Assembly (NCBI RefSeq): GCF_021648885.1
Contig: NZ_JAKJHZ010000003.1
Location: 124,001-188,000 of the forward strand
Reading direction: 5' to 3'
Source of the DNA: Nocardioides potassii
GTDB lineage: Bacteria; Actinomycetota; Actinomycetes; Propionibacteriales; Nocardioidaceae
Length of the DNA stretch: 64,000 bases
The notes under the pieces: generated by a model
The model's input: the letters and a program-made list of their open reading frames with translations, nothing else
Database searches by the model: none
What the model was told of the DNA's origin: nothing
Part shown: piece by piece, positions 8,478-17,848 of the stretch
Position numbering within the stretch: position 1 is the stretch's first letter
How the letters are laid out: every line of letters starts with the position of its first letter
Translations under genes and position numbers: made by a program

Positions 8478-9386
8478 ATGCCCCAGCCGATCGTCGCCCT
8501 CGTCGGCGCGACCGCATCCGGCAAGACCGGGCTGAGCCTCGACCTCGCCGAGCGGTTGGGCGGGGAGGTGGTCAACACCGACGCGATGCAGGTCTACCGC
8601 GGCATGGACGTCGGTACGGCGAAGCTGCCGCCCGCCGAGCGCCGCGGCATCCCGCACCACCTGCTCGACCTCCTCGACGTCACCGAGCCGGCCACGGTCG
8701 CGCTGTTCCAGGGCTGGGCACGCGACGCGATCGCCGACATCCGGCGCCGGGACGCTACGCCGGTCCTCGTCGGCGGCTCCGCGCTCTACACCCGCGCGAT
8801 CGTCGACCGGTTCGAGTTCCCCGGTACCGACGACTCCCTGCGGCGTGAGCTCGAGGCCGAGCTCACGCGCATCGGCAGCCACGCCCTCCACGACCGGCTC
8901 GCCGGCGTGGATCCCGAGGCCGCGGCGCAGATCCAGCCCGACAACGGGCGTCGCGTCGTCCGGGCGCTCGAGGTCGTCGCGCTCACCGGCCGGCCGTTCA
9001 GCGCCAGCCTCCCGCGCCTGGAGTACGTCGACCCGCTGACCGTGCAGATCGGTGTCGACATCGACCGGCCGACGCTCGACGAGCGGATCGCCCGGCGGGT
9101 GGACGAGATGTTCGCGACGGGGCTCGTCGAGGAGGTCGAGGCGCTCCTGGCCCAGGGCCTCGCCGAGGTTCGTACCGCCAACCGCGCCATCGGCTACCGC
9201 GAGGTGGTCGGCTTCCTCGCCGGCGACCGGACGCTCGCCGAGGCGGTCGAGCAGACCAAGACCGCCACGCGTCGCTTCGCGCGCCGCCAGGACGCGTGGT
9301 TCCGCAAGGACCCGCGCATCGTCTGGGTCGCCCACGACGACCCGGACCGGGTCGAGAAGGCGGTCCGGGCCCTGCCGGAGACCTGA
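8478..9386 (+). CDS. miaA: tRNA dimethylallyltransferase
   Basis: A 302-aa enzyme transferring the dimethylallyl group to A37 of tRNAs reading UNN codons, producing the substrate of MiaB (4554-6047). P-loop GATASGKT lies at residues 10-17 and the DAMQVYRGMDVGTAK segment near residue 35. GGSALYTRA and the C-terminal QTKTATRRFARRQDAWF region, which binds the tRNA arm, are also present. Length is normal. Confidence 0.96.
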   Translation: MPQPIVALVGATASGKTGLSLDLAERLGGEVVNTDAMQVYRGMDVGTAKLPPAERRGIPHHLLDLLDVTEPATVALFQGWARDAIADIRRRDATPVLVGGSALYTRAIVDRFEFPGTDDSLRRELEAELTRIGSHALHDRLAGVDPEAAAQIQPDNGRRVVRALEVVALTGRPFSASLPRLEYVDPLTVQIGVDIDRPTLDERIARRVDEMFATGLVEEVEALLAQGLAEVRTANRAIGYREVVGFLAGDRTLAEAVEQTKTATRRFARRQDAWFRKDPRIVWVAHDDPDRVEKAVRALPET

Positions 9387-9433
9387 CGACGAGGATCAAG
9401 CCCGGTGTCGGTGGCCGGTGCCATGGTGGATCG

Positions 9434-9949
9434 ATGGCGACGATCTACTACACCGGCTGCACCCTCGACGGCTTCATCGCGACCGACGACCACTCGCTCG
9501 ACTGGCTGACCTCGCGCGACATCGACCAGGACGGGCCGATGGCCTACCCGGCCTTCAGCGAGCGGATCGGCGCGTGCGCGATGGGCGCCAACACGTGGCA
9601 GTGGATCCTCGACCACGACGAGGACCCGTGGGGCCCGAAGCCGACGTGGGTGGTCACCCACCGGGAGTTCGCACCGTTCCAGCAGGTGCGGTTCACCGAC
9701 GCCGAGGTCGCCGCCGTCCACGCCGAGATGACGGAGGTGGCCGACGGGAAGGACCTCTGGGTGGTCGGCGGTGGCGAGCTGGTCGGGCAGTTCCACGACG
9801 CAGGGCTGCTGGACGAGGTCTGGGTCCAGTACGCCCCCGTGACTGTCGGCAGCGGAGCGCCCGTGCTGCCGCGCCACGTCGAGCTGCGGCTGGAGGAGGT
9901 CGCGCGCAACCGCGACTTCATGTGCGGGCGCTACTCCGTCGTCCGCTGA
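9434..9949 (+). CDS. Dihydrofolate reductase family (RibD C-terminal domain) protein
   Basis: A 171-aa protein with the RibD-C/DHFR fold: an N-terminal strand IYYTGCTLDGFIA, the AMGANTWQWIL segment and the nucleotide-binding KDLWVVGGGELVGQF (near residue 112). Members reduce pteridine- or ribityl-pyrimidine-like substrates with NADPH, but most stand-alone actinobacterial copies have no assigned substrate. The chosen start gives MATIYYTGC; an upstream frame overlapping miaA was not used. It is unlikely to be the essential folA. Confidence 0.82.
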   Translation: MATIYYTGCTLDGFIATDDHSLDWLTSRDIDQDGPMAYPAFSERIGACAMGANTWQWILDHDEDPWGPKPTWVVTHREFAPFQQVRFTDAEVAAVHAEMTEVADGKDLWVVGGGELVGQFHDAGLLDEVWVQYAPVTVGSGAPVLPRHVELRLEEVARNRDFMCGRYSVVR

Positions 9950-10032
9950 GCCGACACCCTCGCGAGGACGTGGACACGACCTGCCGCCTCGGGGCAGGGT
10001 GGACGGACGATCTCGTCTCGGGAGGACTCCCC

Positions 10033-11874
10033 ATGCACCTGCGTACGTCCCTCGCCGCCGTCACCGCGACCGGCCTCATCTCCGGGCTCGTGCTCGCGAC
10101 CCCGCTCGGCGCGACCGCGGCCCAGCCGCCCGGCGGCGCCGACCCCCGCCCCACGACCAAGGCGCCCACGGCCATCGGCAAGGGCGGGGCGGTCACGACC
10201 GTCGACCCGGAGGCCAGTGCGGCTGGCCTCAAGGTCCTGAAGGCCGGCGGCAACGCGGTCGACGCCGCGGTCGCCGCGGCCGCCACCCTGGGGGTGACCG
10301 AGCCCTACAGCGCCGGCATCGGCGGCGGTGGCTACTTCGTCTACTACAACGCCAAGACCGGCAAGGTCCGCACGATCGACGGCCGCGAGACCGCTCCCAG
10401 CAAGATGCCGCAGGACGCCTTCATCGACCCGGCGACCGGCAAGCCCTACAACTTCACGCCCGAGCTGGTCACCAGCGGCGTCAGCGTCGGCACCCCCGGC
10501 ACCCTCGCGACCTGGGACAAGGCACTGGCCAACTGGGGCACCTGGTCGCTCGGTGAGGCCCTCGCCCCGGCCACCAAGGTCGCCACGCGCGGCTTCAAGG
10601 TCGACGAGACCTTCCGCCAGCAGACCCTCGACAACGAGGAGCGCTTCCGCGCCTTCAAGGACACGAAGAAGCTGTTCCTGCGCGGCGGTGACGCGCCTGC
10701 CGTCGGCTCGATCTTCCGCAACCCGGACCTCGCCGCGACCTACCGGACGATCGCCGAGAAGGGCACGTCCGCTTTCTACCGCGGCCCGCTCGCGCGGCTG
10801 ATGTCCGACGTCGTCCGCAAGCCGCGCACCACCAAGAACACCAAGCTCCCGACGCCCAAGGGCTACCTCACGCCGCGTGACCTGCGCGACTACAAGGTCC
10901 GCTCGCAGCGCGCGACGAAGATCAGCTACCGCGGCCACGACGTCTACGGCATGGCGCCCTCCTCGTCGGGCGGCACCACCGTCGGCGAGGCGCTCAACAT
11001 CCTCGAGCGCTACGACCTGTCGAAGATGACCACCGAGCAGGCCCTCCACCACTACCTCGAGGCGAGCGCGCTGGCCTTCGCCGACCGCGGCAAGTACGTC
11101 GGCGACCCGGCCTTCGTCGACGTGCCGGTCAAGCGGCTGCTCGACGACAAGTTCGCCGCCGAGCGTGCCTGCTCGCTCGACCCCGCCAGGGCCGCGAAGA
11201 AGCCGGTCGCCGCCGGTGACGTGACGTCGTACGACGGCGTGTGCGGTCCCGCGAGCGCGAAGGGCACCACCGACACCGACACCGAGAACATCTCCACCAC
11301 CAACCTCACGGTGGCCGACAAGTGGGGCAACGTCGTGGAGTACACCCTCACGATCGAGCAGACCGGCGGCTCCGGGATCACCGTCCCCGGCCACGGCTTC
11401 CTGCTCAACAACGAGCTGACCGACTTCTCGACGGTGTACGACGCCGCGGACCCCAACCGGATCCAGCCGGGCAAGCGGCCGCGCAGCTCCATGTCGCCGA
11501 CGATCGTGCTGAAGGACGGCAAGCCGTTCCTGGCCCTGGGCTCGCCCGGTGGCTCGACGATCATCACGACCGTCCTGCAGATGCTCGTCAACCGGATCGA
11601 CCTCGGCATGACCATCGAGGAGGCCATCGCCGCGCCCCGCGCCAGCCAGCGCAACACCGCGAGCGTCACCGCCGAGCCCGCCTTCATCGACGCCTACGGC
11701 CCCGCGCTCACCGCGCTGGGCCACACCCTCGCTCCGGCCGGTGACGCCTTCACCAGCGCCGCCGAGATCGGGGCGGCGACGGCGATCGAGTTCGGCCCGG
11801 GCAAGCGGCTGACCGCCGTCGCCGAGCCCAGCCGGCGCGGCAAGGGGGCGGCGAAGGTGGTCGACCCGCAGTAG
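10033..11874 (+). CDS. ggt: Gamma-glutamyltransferase (secreted)
   Basis: A 613-aa exported enzyme of glutathione and gamma-glutamyl peptide metabolism. The signal peptide (LAAVTATGLISGLVLA, cleavage near ATA-AQ) follows the ATG at 10033. The precursor self-cleaves before the catalytic Thr of the STTNLTVADKWGN motif (near residue 425) to give large and small subunits. The small-subunit signatures LLNNELTDF and SPGGSTI are present. The substrate-binding Arg of the large subunit is in IDGRETAP. A long repeat hairpin follows the gene. Confidence 0.93.
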   Translation: MHLRTSLAAVTATGLISGLVLATPLGATAAQPPGGADPRPTTKAPTAIGKGGAVTTVDPEASAAGLKVLKAGGNAVDAAVAAAATLGVTEPYSAGIGGGGYFVYYNAKTGKVRTIDGRETAPSKMPQDAFIDPATGKPYNFTPELVTSGVSVGTPGTLATWDKALANWGTWSLGEALAPATKVATRGFKVDETFRQQTLDNEERFRAFKDTKKLFLRGGDAPAVGSIFRNPDLAATYRTIAEKGTSAFYRGPLARLMSDVVRKPRTTKNTKLPTPKGYLTPRDLRDYKVRSQRATKISYRGHDVYGMAPSSSGGTTVGEALNILERYDLSKMTTEQALHHYLEASALAFADRGKYVGDPAFVDVPVKRLLDDKFAAERACSLDPARAAKKPVAAGDVTSYDGVCGPASAKGTTDTDTENISTTNLTVADKWGNVVEYTLTIEQTGGSGITVPGHGFLLNNELTDFSTVYDAADPNRIQPGKRPRSSMSPTIVLKDGKPFLALGSPGGSTIITTVLQMLVNRIDLGMTIEEAIAAPRASQRNTASVTAEPAFIDAYGPALTALGHTLAPAGDAFTSAAEIGAATAIEFGPGKRLTAVAEPSRRGKGAAKVVDPQ

Positions 11875-11907
11875 ACCCGACCCTCGCTGGTCGAGGTCCG
11901 ACCTTTC

Positions 11908-11996
11908 TCGCTGGTTGAGGTGCGAGCGCAGCGAGCCTCGAAACCACGCAGGTTTCGAGGCTCGGGCGCGGGGCGCCCTCGCACCTCAACCAGCGA
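11908..11996. repeat. Long inverted repeat (GGTTGAGGTGCGAG family)
   Basis: The arms TCGCTGGTTGAGGTGCGAG (11908-11926) and its exact reverse complement (11978-11996) enclose a second inverted pair, GAGCCTCGAAACC and GGTTTCGAGGCTC. The whole could form a long nested hairpin and may terminate ggt transcription. A half copy lies at 22136-22178 and a diverged partial copy directly upstream (CTCGCTGGTCGAGGTCCGA). Such elements are scattered through Nocardioides-type genomes. Confidence 0.75.
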
Positions 11997-12022
11997 TGGG
12001 CTGCGGGTGCCACAATTGAGCG

Positions 12023-12808
12023 GTGAGCTACCCCTTCCTCAAGGGCCACGGCACGGAGAACGACTTCGTGGTGCTGCCCGACGCCGACGGCACGGTGCAC
12101 GGCGACCTGTCCGCGGACCGGGTGCGCGCGCTCTGCGACCGGCGTGCCGGCATCGGCGGCGACGGGGTGCTGCGGGCGGTGCGCCGCGACGGTGACTGGT
12201 TCATGGACTACCGCAACGCCGACGGCTCGGTCAGCGAGATGTGCGGCAACGGCATCCGCGTCTTCGCGCGCTACCTGCACGAGCGCGAGGGCGAGCCGTT
12301 CCCGATGAAGATCCAGACCCGCGACGGCATCAAGGTCGTCGACCGCACCGGCGACGACTACACCGCCGACCTCGGCTCGCCCGAGGTGTTCGGCGAGACC
12401 CACGTGACGGTCATGGGTACGACGTTCGCGGCCCGCCACGTCTCGATGGGCAACCCGCACGCGGTCGCCTTCGTCGACAACCTGGCCCAAGCCGGCCCGC
12501 TGCTCGAGGAGCCCGAGCACGACGACGCGGTCTACCCCGACGGCGTCAACGTCGAGTTCGTCGTCCGTCGCGGCGAGCACCACGTCGCGATGCGGGTGCA
12601 CGAGCGCGGCTCGGGGGAGACCCGGTCCTGCGGCACCGGCGCGTGCGCGGTCGCGGTGGCAACGTCGCTGGTCGACGACGCGCCCCGCGGGACGCCGTAC
12701 CGCGTGGACGTGCCCGGCGGCACCCTCACCATCACCTGGACCGAGGACGACCGCGTCCTGCTGACCGGCCCCGCCGTCCTCGTCGCGGAGGGTCTCACCG
12801 ACCTCTGA
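12023..12808 (+). CDS. dapF: Diaminopimelate epimerase
   Basis: A 261-aa enzyme converting LL- to meso-diaminopimelate for lysine and peptidoglycan. The two catalytic cysteines lie in EMCGNGIR (near residue 74) and RSCGTGACA (near residue 205). HGTENDFVVL at the N-terminus and GNPHAVAFVD are family signatures. The start codon is GTG at 12023. The miaA-dapF-hflX grouping is conserved in actinobacteria. Confidence 0.96.
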   Translation: MSYPFLKGHGTENDFVVLPDADGTVHGDLSADRVRALCDRRAGIGGDGVLRAVRRDGDWFMDYRNADGSVSEMCGNGIRVFARYLHEREGEPFPMKIQTRDGIKVVDRTGDDYTADLGSPEVFGETHVTVMGTTFAARHVSMGNPHAVAFVDNLAQAGPLLEEPEHDDAVYPDGVNVEFVVRRGEHHVAMRVHERGSGETRSCGTGACAVAVATSLVDDAPRGTPYRVDVPGGTLTITWTEDDRVLLTGPAVLVAEGLTDL

Positions 12809-12874
12809 GGTCGAGTGCCGTCGCGGCACCATCCGCTGCGGAGCCGCGCACCCGACCTCTCTAGGATCCGAGGC

Positions 12875-13651
12875 ATGGACATCACCGGATCCACCGCCAT
12901 CGTCACCGGCGGCGCGAGCGGCATCGGCGCCGCCGTCGCGCGCGCCCTCGCCGCCAAGGGAGCGGTCGTGGTCGTTGCCGACCTCAACGCCGAGAAGGGC
13001 GAGGCGCTGGCCTCCGAGATCGGCGGCGTGTTCGCGGCCGTCGACGTCACGAAGACCGAGCAGGTCGCCGCCGCCGTCGAGGCGGCGGCCGAGATCGCGC
13101 CGCTGCGCGCGTGCGTCAACTCAGCCGGCATCGGCTGGGCGCAGCGCACGATCGGCCGCGACGGGCTGCTCGAGCAGGCACACGACCTCGACGCCTTCCG
13201 CAAGGTCGTCGAGATCAACCTCATCGGCACCTTCGACATGACCCGCCAGGCCGCGACCGTGATGAGCCGCAACGAGCCCGACGAGGACGGCCAGCGCGGG
13301 GCCATCGTCAACCTCGCCTCCGTCGCCGCCTTCGACGGCCAGATCGGCCAGGCCTCCTACTCGGCCTCCAAGGGCGGCGTCGTCGGGATGACCCTCCCGG
13401 TCGCGCGCGACCTGTCGGCCGCCGGCATCCGGCTCAACACCGTCGCGCCGGGTCTGATCGACACCCCGATCTACGACGCGTTCCCCGACCCTGAGCAGTT
13501 CAAGGCGAACCTCGGCCAGAACGTGCTGTTCCCCAAGCGCCTCGGCCGCGCCGAGGAGCTCGCCAGCATGGTCGTGGAGTGCCTCACGAACTCCTACATG
13601 AACGGCGAGACCATCCGCGTCGACGGCGGCATCCGGATGCCACCGAAGTAG
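12875..13651 (+). CDS. SDR-family oxidoreductase (3-hydroxyacyl-CoA dehydrogenase-like)
   Basis: A 258-aa NAD(P)-dependent dehydrogenase with the TGGASGIG cofactor loop (residues 10-17), an acidic residue after beta-2 (VVADLNAEKG) favouring NAD, and the catalytic SYSASKGG (YxxxK). The overall pattern, including GWAQRTIGRDG and a C-terminal DGGIRMPPK, resembles the type II 3-hydroxyacyl-CoA dehydrogenase (HSD17B10-like) group. That points to fatty-acid or branched-chain acyl-CoA oxidation, with moderate certainty. Confidence 0.85.
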   Translation: MDITGSTAIVTGGASGIGAAVARALAAKGAVVVVADLNAEKGEALASEIGGVFAAVDVTKTEQVAAAVEAAAEIAPLRACVNSAGIGWAQRTIGRDGLLEQAHDLDAFRKVVEINLIGTFDMTRQAATVMSRNEPDEDGQRGAIVNLASVAAFDGQIGQASYSASKGGVVGMTLPVARDLSAAGIRLNTVAPGLIDTPIYDAFPDPEQFKANLGQNVLFPKRLGRAEELASMVVECLTNSYMNGETIRVDGGIRMPPK

Positions 13652-13718
13652 CCGGGGTCGTACGCCCGTGGCGAAAGCGTTCGCGCTCGGCGGCACCCCG
13701 ACCTACGCTTGAAGGCAT

Positions 13719-15266
13719 ATGACGAACGCACCTGACTTCAACCTCAAGGACGCCCTCGACGCCACCCGCGGCTGGGACGACGACTCGATCGAGCTCGACG
13801 ACGACCTCCTCGACACCGACGACGCTGACGCCGACTCCGAGTGGGGCAGCGAGTCCGGCTACGCCGACGAGGCGTACGACGACGAGCCGGACCCCGAGGA
13901 GCTGACGGTCGGCGCGCAGGAGCTCGCCGAGCGCCACGCGCTGCGCCGGGTCGCCGCGCTGCGCACCGAGCTCGAGGACATCACCGAGGTCGAGTACCGC
14001 CAGCTCCGCCTCGAGAAGGTCGTGCTTGTCGGCGTGTGGACCGAGGGGTCCGTCGCCGACGCCGAGAACTCGATGGCCGAGCTCGCCGCGCTCGCCGAGA
14101 CCGCCGGCTCCGAGGTCCTCGAGGCCGTCTTCCAGCGCCGCCAGTCGCCCGACCCGGCGACCTTCATCGGCCGCGGCAAGGTCGAGGCGATCCGCGAGAT
14201 CGTCCAGGCGACCGGCGCCGACACCGTGATCTGCGACGGCGAGCTCGCGCCCAGTCAGCTGCGCAACCTCGAGGACCGGATCAAGGTCAAGGTCGTCGAC
14301 CGCACCGCGCTGATCCTCGACATCTTCGCCCAGCACGCGAAGTCCAAGGAGGGCCAGGCGCAGGTCGAGCTGGCGCAGCTGCAGTACATGAAGCAGCGCC
14401 TCCGCGGCTGGGGCGGCAACCTCTCGCGCCAGGCCGGTGGTCGTGCCGCCGGCGGCGACGGCATCGGTGGCCGCGGTCCGGGTGAGACCAAGATCGAGAC
14501 CGACCGCCGCCGGATCAATACCAAGATCGCCAAGCTCCGCCGCGAGCTCAAGGAGATGCGCGGCACCCGCGACGTCAAGCGCCAGTCGCGCCGCCGCAAC
14601 CACATCCCCAGCGTCGCGATCGCCGGCTACACCAACGCCGGCAAGTCCTCGCTCCTCAACCGGCTGACCGACGCCGGGGTGCTGGTGGAGGACGCGCTCT
14701 TCGCGACCCTCGACCCCACCACGCGGCGTACGACGACCGCTGACGGGCGCATCTACACGATGTCCGACACCGTCGGGTTCGTCCGGCACCTGCCGCACGG
14801 CCTGGTCGAGGCGTTCCGCTCGACGCTGGAGGAGGTCGCCGACTCCGACCTGCTGCTCCACGTCGTCGACGGCTCGCACCCCGACCCCGAGGGCCAGATC
14901 GCCGCGGTGCGCGAGGTGCTCGCCGAGATCAACGCGACGAAGGTCCCCGAGATCATCGTGATCAACAAGGCCGACGCCGCCGACCCGATGGTGATCAGCC
15001 GGCTGCGGGCGCGCGAGCCGCACAGCGTCGTCGTGAGCGCGAAGACAGGCGACGGCATCGAGGAGGCGCTGCGGACGATCGAGTCCGAGCTGCCCCGCCC
15101 GCAGGTCGAGTTCGACGTGCTGCTGCCCTACGAGCGCGGCGACCTGGTCAACCGGATCCACCAGGAGGCCGAGATCGGCTCGCTGGAGCACACCGGCGAC
15201 GGCACGCTCGTCGTCGGGCGGGCCAACGCCGACCTCGCGAGCGAGCTGACGGCCTACGCCCGCTGA
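13719..15266 (+). CDS. hflX: GTPase HflX
   Basis: A 515-aa ribosome-associated GTPase that splits stalled or hibernating 70S ribosomes. An acidic N-terminal extension of about 60 residues precedes the HflX domain (RRQSPDPATFIGRGK). The glycine-rich linker GGNLSRQAGG and GGRGPGETKIETDRR come next, then the G domain: GYTNAGKSSL (G1), DTVGFVRHLP (G3) and NKAD (G4). The acidic extension is common in actinobacterial HflX. Confidence 0.95.
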   Translation: MTNAPDFNLKDALDATRGWDDDSIELDDDLLDTDDADADSEWGSESGYADEAYDDEPDPEELTVGAQELAERHALRRVAALRTELEDITEVEYRQLRLEKVVLVGVWTEGSVADAENSMAELAALAETAGSEVLEAVFQRRQSPDPATFIGRGKVEAIREIVQATGADTVICDGELAPSQLRNLEDRIKVKVVDRTALILDIFAQHAKSKEGQAQVELAQLQYMKQRLRGWGGNLSRQAGGRAAGGDGIGGRGPGETKIETDRRRINTKIAKLRRELKEMRGTRDVKRQSRRRNHIPSVAIAGYTNAGKSSLLNRLTDAGVLVEDALFATLDPTTRRTTTADGRIYTMSDTVGFVRHLPHGLVEAFRSTLEEVADSDLLLHVVDGSHPDPEGQIAAVREVLAEINATKVPEIIVINKADAADPMVISRLRAREPHSVVVSAKTGDGIEEALRTIESELPRPQVEFDVLLPYERGDLVNRIHQEAEIGSLEHTGDGTLVVGRANADLASELTAYAR

Positions 15267-15412
15267 CCTTTCCGGGCGTCGCGCGCGCGAGGGGCGTACA
15301 GTCGCCGAGGTTTGCGTCTCGGTGAATCGGAACTCTCGGTCGGATTCGTGCGTTGCACGGGTCCGGGTGGAGGATTCGGGCGTTCGTTGTCGATGAAGGA
15401 AGTAACTCGCGC

Positions 15413-17704
15413 ATGTCACGTGGTGTCTGGATCCGCTTCTTCCTCGTGCTCGGCCTCTTGGTCGGGTGCCTGGCGCTGGCGATCAACGTCAAGCCCAACC
15501 TCGGTCTCGACCTCAAGGGTGGCGCGCAGTTCGTCTTCCAGGCGGAGGGCACCGACCAGACGCCGGCCAACGCCGAGAACGTCGACAAGACCCTGCAGGT
15601 GCTGCGCGGCCGCGTGGACGCCCTCGGTGTCGCCGAGTCCACGCTCGTGCGCCAGGGCCAGGACCGGATCCTCGTCGAGCTCCCGGGCGTCACGAGCGAC
15701 AAGCAGGCGCAGGACGCCGAGGAGCGCATCGGCACCACCGCCAAGCTGACGGTCCACGAGGTCATCGCGACCGCCCAGCCCGACGCCAAGCCCACCAAGA
15801 AGGGCAACGAGATCCTGCCGTCCGACCAGGGCGACTCGCTCGAGATCGGCCCGACGGTCATCCAGGGCGACGAGATCACCGGCGCCAGCGCGGTCCAGCG
15901 CGACCAGAGCGTCGAGTGGGTCGTGGCGATCGACTTCAACGGCAAGGGTGGCGACACCTGGGCCGACATCACCGGCAAGGCCGCCTGCAACCCGTCGGGC
16001 GACCCCAAGCGCCGCATCGCGATCGTCCTCGACGGCGAGGTCATCTCCTCGCCCGAGGTCAACACCAGCGTCGGCTGCGACGTCGGCATCCGCGGCGGCT
16101 CCACCGACATCACCGGCAACTTCTCGCCGACCGACGCCAAGGACCTCGCCGCGCTCATCGAGGGCGGCTCGCTGCCCCTCGAGCTCAAGGCCATCTCCGA
16201 CCGCCTCGTCGGCCCCTCGCTCGGCGCCGCGGCGATCGACGCCTCGATCGAGGCCGGCATCATCGGCATCGTCCTGACCGGCCTGTTCATCATCTTCGTC
16301 TACCGCCTGGTCGGCTTCGCCGCGACCATCGCGCTGGCGTCGTACGCGCTCCTGGCCTACGCCATGCTCGTCGGCCTCGGCTCGACACTGACGCTGCCCG
16401 GCCTCGCCGGGTTCGTGCTGGCGATCGGCATGGCGATCGACGCCAACGTCCTCGTCTTCGAGAGAGCGAGGGAGGAGTACGTCGCCTACCCGTCCGCCGG
16501 GCTCAGGCGGGCGCTGGCGGTCGGCTTCAACAAGGCGTGGAGCGCGATCATCGACTCCAACGTCACCACCCTCCTCGCCGCCGGACTGCTGTTCTTCCTC
16601 GGCTCGGGCCCGATCAAGGGCTTCGGTGTCACGCTGACCATCGGTGTCGTCGCCTCGATGGTGTCCGCGCTGATCATCGCCCGCGTGCTGTGCGACCTCG
16701 CCGTCGCCAACAAGCCGGTCGCCACCCACCCGGCCGTCAGCGGCCTGAGCCACCTCGGCAGGGTCCGCACCTGGCTGGACCGCAAGAACCCGCAGCTGGT
16801 CAAGCGTCGCAACACGTGGCTCAGCATCTCCGCCGCTGCGCTCGTCCTCGCGGTGACCGGCATCGCGACGCAGGGCCTGCAGCTCGGTGTCGAGTTCACC
16901 GGTGGCCGCCAGCTCGACTACTCGGTCAGCAACAAGATCTCCGTCGACCAGGCCCGCGAGGCCGTCGCAACCGCCGGCTTCCCGGAGGCGGTCGTGCAGA
17001 CCGCCGACACGGGCGACACCGCCTTCACCGTCCGGACGAGCACGATCTCCAACGACGAGGAGCAGAAGATCGAGGCGGAGCTCGCCAAGGTCGGCGGCGA
17101 CGTCACCAAGATCGACGACCAGACGATCGGCTCCTCGCTCGGCAAGGAGCTGCGCAACAACGCGCTCATCGCCTTCGGTGTCGCGTTCCTCGCCCAGCTG
17201 CTCTACCTCGCGGTCCGGTTCAAGTGGACCTTCGGCGTGGCGTCGGTGCTGGCGATGGTGCACGACGTGGTGCTCGTCGTCGGTCTCTTCGCGTGGCTCC
17301 ACAAGCCGATCGACGGGATCTTCCTCGCCGCGGCCATGACCATCGTCGGTCTCTCCGTCAACGACACCGTCGTCGTCTTCGACCGCATCCGCGAGCGCTG
17401 GTGGGCCTCGAAGCCGGAGGACGACTTCAACGAGGTAGCCAACAAGGCGGCCGTCGAGACGATCCCGCGCACGGTCAACACCGGCCTCGGCGCGATGTTC
17501 ATCCTCGCCGCGCTCGCCGTCCTCGGTGGCGACTCGCTCCAGGACTTCGCCATCGCGCTGCTCGTCGGCCTCGTCGTCGGAACCTTCTCCTCCGTCTTCG
17601 TCGCGACCCCGCTGCTCACCTACCTGCAGCCGAGGTACCCGATGTCGCGGGTCAAGAAGGAGAAGGTCCAGCGCGCACCCGAGGACTCCGGCGCCGTCGT
17701 CTGA
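15413..17704 (+). CDS. secDF: Protein translocase SecD-SecF fusion
   Basis: A 763-aa membrane protein joining SecD (about residues 1-440) and SecF (about 445-763), which use the proton gradient to help Sec-exported proteins out of the membrane. SecD features: one N-terminal TM helix, LGLDLKGG, the periplasmic P1 region (shorter than in E. coli) and five TM helices with GMAIDANVLVFERARE. SecF features: LGVEFTGGRQLDYS and GLSVNDTVVVFDRIRERW. Many actinobacteria have separate secD and secF beside yajC and ruvB; a one-piece fusion beside hflX suggests an additional or relocated copy. Start: ATG at 15413, where the SecD TM begins. Confidence 0.92.
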   Translation: MSRGVWIRFFLVLGLLVGCLALAINVKPNLGLDLKGGAQFVFQAEGTDQTPANAENVDKTLQVLRGRVDALGVAESTLVRQGQDRILVELPGVTSDKQAQDAEERIGTTAKLTVHEVIATAQPDAKPTKKGNEILPSDQGDSLEIGPTVIQGDEITGASAVQRDQSVEWVVAIDFNGKGGDTWADITGKAACNPSGDPKRRIAIVLDGEVISSPEVNTSVGCDVGIRGGSTDITGNFSPTDAKDLAALIEGGSLPLELKAISDRLVGPSLGAAAIDASIEAGIIGIVLTGLFIIFVYRLVGFAATIALASYALLAYAMLVGLGSTLTLPGLAGFVLAIGMAIDANVLVFERAREEYVAYPSAGLRRALAVGFNKAWSAIIDSNVTTLLAAGLLFFLGSGPIKGFGVTLTIGVVASMVSALIIARVLCDLAVANKPVATHPAVSGLSHLGRVRTWLDRKNPQLVKRRNTWLSISAAALVLAVTGIATQGLQLGVEFTGGRQLDYSVSNKISVDQAREAVATAGFPEAVVQTADTGDTAFTVRTSTISNDEEQKIEAELAKVGGDVTKIDDQTIGSSLGKELRNNALIAFGVAFLAQLLYLAVRFKWTFGVASVLAMVHDVVLVVGLFAWLHKPIDGIFLAAAMTIVGLSVNDTVVVFDRIRERWWASKPEDDFNEVANKAAVETIPRTVNTGLGAMFILAALAVLGGDSLQDFAIALLVGLVVGTFSSVFVATPLLTYLQPRYPMSRVKKEKVQRAPEDSGAVV

Positions 17705-17721
17705 CCTGGCTCTTGCCCAGT

Positions 17722-17753
17722 GTAGGAGTCACCGCTGAGGCGGTGACTCCTAC
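17722..17753. terminator. Palindromic hairpin after secDF, GAGTCACC family
   Basis: A perfect 14-bp stem (GTAGGAGTCACCGC and its reverse complement) with a TGAG loop, 18 bp after the secDF stop. There is no T-tract. The core GAGTCACCGC/GCGGTGACTC links it to the palindromes around the DUF559-like gene at 6056-7258, so it may be a repeat that doubles as a terminator. Confidence 0.6.
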
Positions 17754-17848
17754 GCGTCTGGGCCGTTGCAACGCCCCAACAGCGCAAGAGTTCCCCCACC
17801 CGGCCCCGGTCCGGTAGGCGGATTGCCGCCGGGTAATAGGCTCACCTC

